Positions 41,024 to 44,816 of a DNA stretch of 44,816 bases are shown here, one piece after another (position 1 is the first letter of the stretch; each line of letters begins with the position of its first letter). The DNA is taken from assembly GCA_964530525.1 (NCBI GenBank), contig CAZHBH010000011.1, positions 1-44,816 of the forward strand, in the 5' to 3' direction. Below the pieces are notes generated by a model. The model did not search any database and was not told the DNA's origin. It saw nothing but the letters and a program-made list of their open reading frames with translations. This DNA comes from CAYNQN01 sp964530525 (lineage in GTDB: Bacteria > Actinomycetota > Acidimicrobiia > Acidimicrobiales > Acidimicrobilacustridaceae). The translations under genes and the position numbers were made by a program.

Positions 41024-41647
41024 TCAGCTTCCTCCGGCGATGCGCGCCAGGAGCTCCTCGATCGAAGGTGAGCTCGCCTGCGGAGGCAGCGGGCCTTCAG
41101 GCGGCACCACCCGGAGCCTCTGGGCGTCCCACCGACCGAACTGGCCGTCCACGGTCACCGTCGCAGCCCCCACCGCCTCCACGAGCAGCGCGTTCAGCTC
41201 CTCGGCCGAAAGGAACGGCGACAGCACCTCGTCGAGGGCGACGATCCTGGCGATCACGTCTTCGAAGCCGCCCATCGACTCCGGGATCTGCCGAGCCACC
41301 AGGCTGCGGGCCTCATCCAGCCTTGCCTCGGTCAGCTCCAACCCCTCGGCGGAGGCGATCTGCTCGAGGAGGTCGGCCACCACGTGGCGCTGGAGCACCT
41401 CGGCCGTGAAGCCGGTGCTGTAGGTGCCTGGCGACTCGCCATCGGTGGCCCCCGGACCGACCTGGAAGATGGCGCGCATGGCGTCGCTGTTGGATGACAG
41501 GGCCTTCAGCTCCGCCATCAGATCCGAGCGCGAGAGCGTCCTGCCGTCCACGCTCAGGGCGCTCGGGTTCGTCACGGAGCAGGCCGAGCCGGCCAGCACG
41601 GCCAGAGCGAGGACGGCGGAGACGAGGATCGGTCGAGTGCGGGACAT
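41024..41647 (-). CDS. Exported SurA-N-like protein between mfd and mazG
   Basis: A 207-aa exported protein. The signal peptide (residues about 6-22, ILVSAVLALAVLAGSAC) ends in a Cys, so a lipoprotein is possible, though the residue three before the Cys is Gly rather than Leu. The mature part has SALSVDGRTLSRSDLMAELKAL, the opening seen in SurA/PrsA-type chaperone N-domains. Long helices follow (FTAEVLQRHVVADLLEQIASAEGLELTEARLDEARSLVARQI). No parvulin PPIase domain is present; the Pro-rich C-terminus is short. A periplasmic-side chaperone-like role is an inference. The ATG at 41647 is 13 bases after the mfd stop, with a TAGGCT box inside the mfd end. Confidence 0.85.
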   Translation of the reverse strand: MSRTRPILVSAVLALAVLAGSACSVTNPSALSVDGRTLSRSDLMAELKALSSNSDAMRAIFQVGPGATDGESPGTYSTGFTAEVLQRHVVADLLEQIASAEGLELTEARLDEARSLVARQIPESMGGFEDVIARIVALDEVLSPFLSAEELNALLVEAVGAATVTVDGQFGRWDAQRLRVVPPEGPLPPQASSPSIEELLARIAGGS

Positions 41648-41657
41648 GCGATCGGTG

Positions 41658-41663
41658 AGCCTA
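41658..41663 (-). promoter_or_regulatory. Possible internal -10 box before the SurA-like gene
   Basis: TAGGCT on the minus strand, ten bases before the ATG at 41647 and overlapping the mfd stop codon. The spacing is looser than at other genes. Confidence 0.3.
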
Positions 41664-44600
41664 GCTCTCGGTGGGGAGGAGCTCCGAGAGGGCCTTCACG
41701 AGCTCCTCGGAGGCGGTGGTCGGGGAAGACACGGGAAGCTGGAGCTCGCCGATGTCCTCCTTGTAGACGGCTCGCGGGAAGGCTCTCTCCAGGCGGACGA
41801 GGCGGCTGGCGCGGAGCTGCACCGGCGAGATGCGTGCCACCCACCTGGGGGGTCCGAAGCTGGCGCCGCCGCCTCTGCGACCGGAGCCTCCGGAACCGGT
41901 CATCCCGGTGCCCCTGGTTACGACCACCTCACGCACCCCGGTGCGGGCGCACTCGGCGCGCAGGCGGGCCACCGAGAGCAGGGCCTCGGCCACTGCCGGC
42001 ACCGGCCCGTAGCGGTCCTCCCACTCGTCTCGCACGTCGGCGACCTCTTCTGGCGTGGTGACGGTGGCCAGTCGCCGGTATGCCTCGAGGCGAAGGTCCT
42101 CCCTCTGCACGTAGTCGGTGGGGAGGTTGGCGTCGATGGCCAGGTCGATCTTGATCTCGGCGGGCTCGCGCAGCTCTTCGCCCTTGAGCTCGGCCACGGC
42201 TTCCGTGACCATCTGGCAGTACAGGTCGTACCCGACGGCGGCGATGTGCCCCGACTGACCGGTGCCGAGGAGGTTCCCGGCGCCGCGGATCTCCAGGTCG
42301 CGCATGGCGATGCGGAAGCCCGACCCCAGCTCGGTGGCCTCTCCGATGGTGCGGAGCCTCTCGTACGCCTCCTCCGAGAGCGCCTGGTCCGGCGGGAAGA
42401 ACAGGTAGGCGTAGGCGCGCTGGCCAGCCCGTCCAACGCGGCCACGCAGCTGGTGCAGCTGACCCAGGCCCAACCTGTCGGCCCGGTCCACCACGAGGGT
42501 GTTCACGGTGGGCATGTCGATGCCCGACTCGATGATCGTGGTGCACACGAGAACGTCGTAGGCGCCCTCCGCGAAGTCGAGGACGACCTTCTCCAGGCTC
42601 CCCTCGTCCATCTGGCCGTGGGCCACGGCCACCCTCGCTTCCGGGACCAGGTCGCGCAGCTGCTCGGCCACGCGCTCGATGTCGGCGACGCGGTTGTGCA
42701 CGAAGAACACCTGGCCCTCGCGCAGCAGCTCTCGCCTCACCGCCTCGGCCACCGCCCGCTCGTCGTACTCGCCCACGTAGGTGAGGATGGGCTGGCGCTC
42801 GGCGGGGGGCGTGTTGAGGATCGTCAGGTCTCGTATGCCCGTGAGGCTCATCTCGAGGGTGCGCGGGATGGGCGTGGCCGTGAGGGTCAGCACGTCCACC
42901 TCAGCACGCAGCTGCTTTATGGCCTCCTTGTGCGACACGCCGAAGCGTTGCTCTTCGTCCACCACGAGCAGGCCCAGGTCCTTGAACCTCACGTCTTCCG
43001 ACAGGAGCCGGTGGGTGCCGATCACCACGTCGACGGTGCCTTCCTGCACCCCCTGGACGACCTTGCGAGCCTGGGCGGAGGTGAGGAACCTGCTCAACAC
43101 CTCGACTCGCACCGGGTAGGGGGCGAAGCGGTCGGCGAACGTCTGGAAGTGCTGCTGCGCGAGCAGCGTGGTCGGGACGAGCACGGCTGCCTGGTGGCCG
43201 TCCTGCACGCACTTGAACACGGCTCGCAGCGCCACCTCGGTCTTGCCGAAGCCCACGTCGCCGCACAGCAGCCGGTCCATGGGCACGACGGACTCCATGT
43301 CGGCCTTCACGTCGTCGATCGCCGCCAGCTGGTCGGGGGTCTCCTCGTACTCGAAGCCCTCCTCCAACTCTCGCTGCCAGGGGGTGTCGGGTCCGAAGGC
43401 CTGTCCAGGCTGGTGCACCCGGCGCTGGTACAGCACCACCAGCTCCTGGGCCACCTCGGCTACGGCAGAGCGCACCTTGGCCTTTGTCCTCTGCCAGTCG
43501 CCACCCCCAAGACGAGAGAGGCTGGGTGAGTCCCCGCCGGTGTAGTGGCGGACGGCGTCGACCTGGTCGGAAGGCACGTAGAGGCGGTCGTCGCCCCGGT
43601 ACTCCAGGAGCAGGTAGTCGCGCTCGACTCCTCCGATGGCACGCCGCACCATGCCGCCGTAGCGGGCCACGCCGTGCTGGTGGTGTACCACGTAGTCGCC
43701 AGGGGACAGGTCGTCGAAGAAGCCCTGGGCCTCCCTCTTGCGGGGGCGGGCGCGCCTGTGCGGCCTCCGTCGGCCGGTGACGTCGCTCTCGGCGAGCACG
43801 GCGAGCTTCACCGAGGGGAGCACGAACCCGCGCTCCAGCGGGGCGACCACCACGTGGCCGCCCGGACGCGTGGTGTCGGTATCGCGTTCGTCGGTGCCTA
43901 GCGCCAGGTGCAGCCCCGCCTCTCCCAGCAGCTGGTGAACCCGGGCGGCAGATCCTGCCCCCTCGGCGCCCACGACCACTCGGTAGCCCTCCGAGAGCAG
44001 GCTGCTGAGCTGGGCCACCATCCGTGATCCGTCGCCCACCACCGGGTCCCAGCCCGAGGCCACGACTGTGGCGACCTCGGGCCCCTCCGGGGCCGTGGCC
44101 ACGGTCCACACCGGGGCCTCCGTCTCGGCCAGCAGCCGGTCGAAGGGAAGGTGTAGGCGAGGAAAGGAAGAGTCCTCCGCACCCCAGGTCTTGGCCAGGA
44201 CCTTTCCCAGGTCCTCCTCCTCGGCGGCGATGTCGGCCGCCCTGTCGCGGAGGCGCCGAGGCTCCACCAGCAGGACCTGGCCGTCAGGAGGGAGGAGGTC
44301 GCACAACAGCTGGTCCCCGTCGGTGAGCCAGCCCAGCCACGACTCCATGCCGTCGAAGAACTGCCCCTCGGCCAGGCGCTCCCATTGCTCGCGCCCCCAG
44401 GGCTCGGTCCCTACGAGCTCAGCCGCCCGGGACCTCACCTCGGCCGTCGGCAGCAGCTCCCGGCAGGGGAGAACCGTCACCTCTGCCACCTCTGCGACCG
44501 TGCGCTGGTCGGCCACCGAGAACTCGCCGATCCGCTCCACCTCGTCGCCCCACATGTCGATGCGTACCGGGGCGTCTGCCGTCGAGCCGAAGACGTCGAC

Positions 44601-44816
44601 GATCGAACCCCTCACAGCGACCTCGCCGCGGTGCTCCACCTGGTGCTCGCGGCGGTAGCCCATGGCCACCAGGCGCTCCACCAGCTCCACTGGGTCGAGC
44701 TGGTCGCCGTGTCCGACCACGACGGGCTCGATCTCGGAGCCGTGCGGCCCCAGCCGCTGCACTAGGGCGCGCGCGGGCGCGACGATGACCGCAGGTGGGG
44801 GGTTCCTCTCGTCGGC
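41661..44816 (-). CDS. mfd: Transcription-repair coupling factor Mfd (5' end outside window)
   Basis: Superfamily 2 translocase that removes stalled RNA polymerase and recruits UvrA. The frame is open to the window end; 1051 residues are present and the N-terminus is missing. In order: the end of the UvrB-like module (GYRREHQVEHRGEVAVRGSIVDVFG), a middle region, and the CarD-like RNA polymerase interaction domain (SPGDYVVHHQHGVARYGGM, YRGDDRLYVP). The helicase core follows with Walker A GDVGFGKTEVALRA, the DEEQ box in VVDEEQRFGV, TATPIPRTLEMSL and the QLRGRVGRAG motif. The TRCF C-terminal domain (ELRGEE-like GEELREPAEIKIDLAIDANLPTDYV) closes it. A short Gly/Arg linker (GTGMTGSGGSGRRGGG) lies near the C-terminus. 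The SurA-like and mazG genes follow on the same strand. Confidence 0.97.
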   Translation of the reverse strand, partial: ADERNPPPAVIVAPARALVQRLGPHGSEIEPVVVGHGDQLDPVELVERLVAMGYRREHQVEHRGEVAVRGSIVDVFGSTADAPVRIDMWGDEVERIGEFSVADQRTVAEVAEVTVLPCRELLPTAEVRSRAAELVGTEPWGREQWERLAEGQFFDGMESWLGWLTDGDQLLCDLLPPDGQVLLVEPRRLRDRAADIAAEEEDLGKVLAKTWGAEDSSFPRLHLPFDRLLAETEAPVWTVATAPEGPEVATVVASGWDPVVGDGSRMVAQLSSLLSEGYRVVVGAEGAGSAARVHQLLGEAGLHLALGTDERDTDTTRPGGHVVVAPLERGFVLPSVKLAVLAESDVTGRRRPHRRARPRKREAQGFFDDLSPGDYVVHHQHGVARYGGMVRRAIGGVERDYLLLEYRGDDRLYVPSDQVDAVRHYTGGDSPSLSRLGGGDWQRTKAKVRSAVAEVAQELVVLYQRRVHQPGQAFGPDTPWQRELEEGFEYEETPDQLAAIDDVKADMESVVPMDRLLCGDVGFGKTEVALRAVFKCVQDGHQAAVLVPTTLLAQQHFQTFADRFAPYPVRVEVLSRFLTSAQARKVVQGVQEGTVDVVIGTHRLLSEDVRFKDLGLLVVDEEQRFGVSHKEAIKQLRAEVDVLTLTATPIPRTLEMSLTGIRDLTILNTPPAERQPILTYVGEYDERAVAEAVRRELLREGQVFFVHNRVADIERVAEQLRDLVPEARVAVAHGQMDEGSLEKVVLDFAEGAYDVLVCTTIIESGIDMPTVNTLVVDRADRLGLGQLHQLRGRVGRAGQRAYAYLFFPPDQALSEEAYERLRTIGEATELGSGFRIAMRDLEIRGAGNLLGTGQSGHIAAVGYDLYCQMVTEAVAELKGEELREPAEIKIDLAIDANLPTDYVQREDLRLEAYRRLATVTTPEEVADVRDEWEDRYGPVPAVAEALLSVARLRAECARTGVREVVVTRGTGMTGSGGSGRRGGGASFGPPRWVARISPVQLRASRLVRLERAFPRAVYKEDIGELQLPVSSPTTASEELVKALSELLPTES

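Noticed and set aside
1..44816. tRNA, rRNA, CRISPR array, insertion sequence or prophage
   Set aside because: No intergenic stretch is long enough or has the right pattern, no transposase or integrase motif appears, and base composition is uniform.

Overview
This window reads as a compact chromosomal segment of a high-GC actinobacterium. Class Acidimicrobiia, or a relative of it, is my inference; no rRNA or other decisive marker is present. Support comes from the strong GC bias at third codon positions, frequent GTG starts, a mycobacterial-style mfd/lipoprotein/mazG group, a menaquinone (men) pathway, an MptB-type mannosyltransferase, and a 27-residue Arg/Lys-rich ORF resembling the actinobacterial ribosomal protein bL37. 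I see no rRNA, tRNA, CRISPR, IS element or phage gene. Coding density is very high, with many 1-4 base overlaps.

Layout. 1-3345 (+): 3' part of dnaE, an unknown conserved-type protein and a small nitroreductase. 3371-7803 (-): a YyaL/SPATA20-like protein, a fatty-acid desaturase with a striking palindrome over its promoter, and menE. 7885-18411: menA (+), then on the minus strand a very large secreted LamG-domain protein overlapped by a subtilisin-like protease, then menH and menD (+) and menF and menG (-). Six menaquinone genes are present; menB and menC are not in the window. 18474-21365: a CaiB-type CoA-transferase (-) divergent from a 3Fe-4S ferredoxin and a ferredoxin reductase (+), with two inverted repeats between them. 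21380-25516: an MptB-like mannosyltransferase, an MgtE/SLC41-type transporter and a convergent GT87-type membrane glycosyltransferase. 25578-29284: a universal stress protein, a small membrane-anchored unknown, rmuC and an adenosine-kinase-like PfkB kinase. 29419-34320: an M1 aminopeptidase (+), convergent with the operon ychF - DUF192 - rsmI (-). 34414-40269 (+): a PolX-like PHP protein without polymerase domain, the bL37 candidate, an unknown protein, then metG - tatD - rsmA - ispE. 40266-44816 (-): mfd (cut by the window end), a SurA-N-like exported protein and mazG.

The most general signal is regulatory. A -10-like hexamer of form TANNNT (often TAGGCT, TAGGGT or TACGGT) lies 6-8 bases before the ATG/GTG of a dozen genes on both strands, usually without a Shine-Dalgarno sequence. 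This is what leaderless transcription would look like, and it also helps to fix start codons. At the desaturase the same box is buried in a perfect 10-2-10 palindrome typical of TetR-family operators. The least understood locus is the secreted LamG protein/subtilase pair lodged inside the men cluster.
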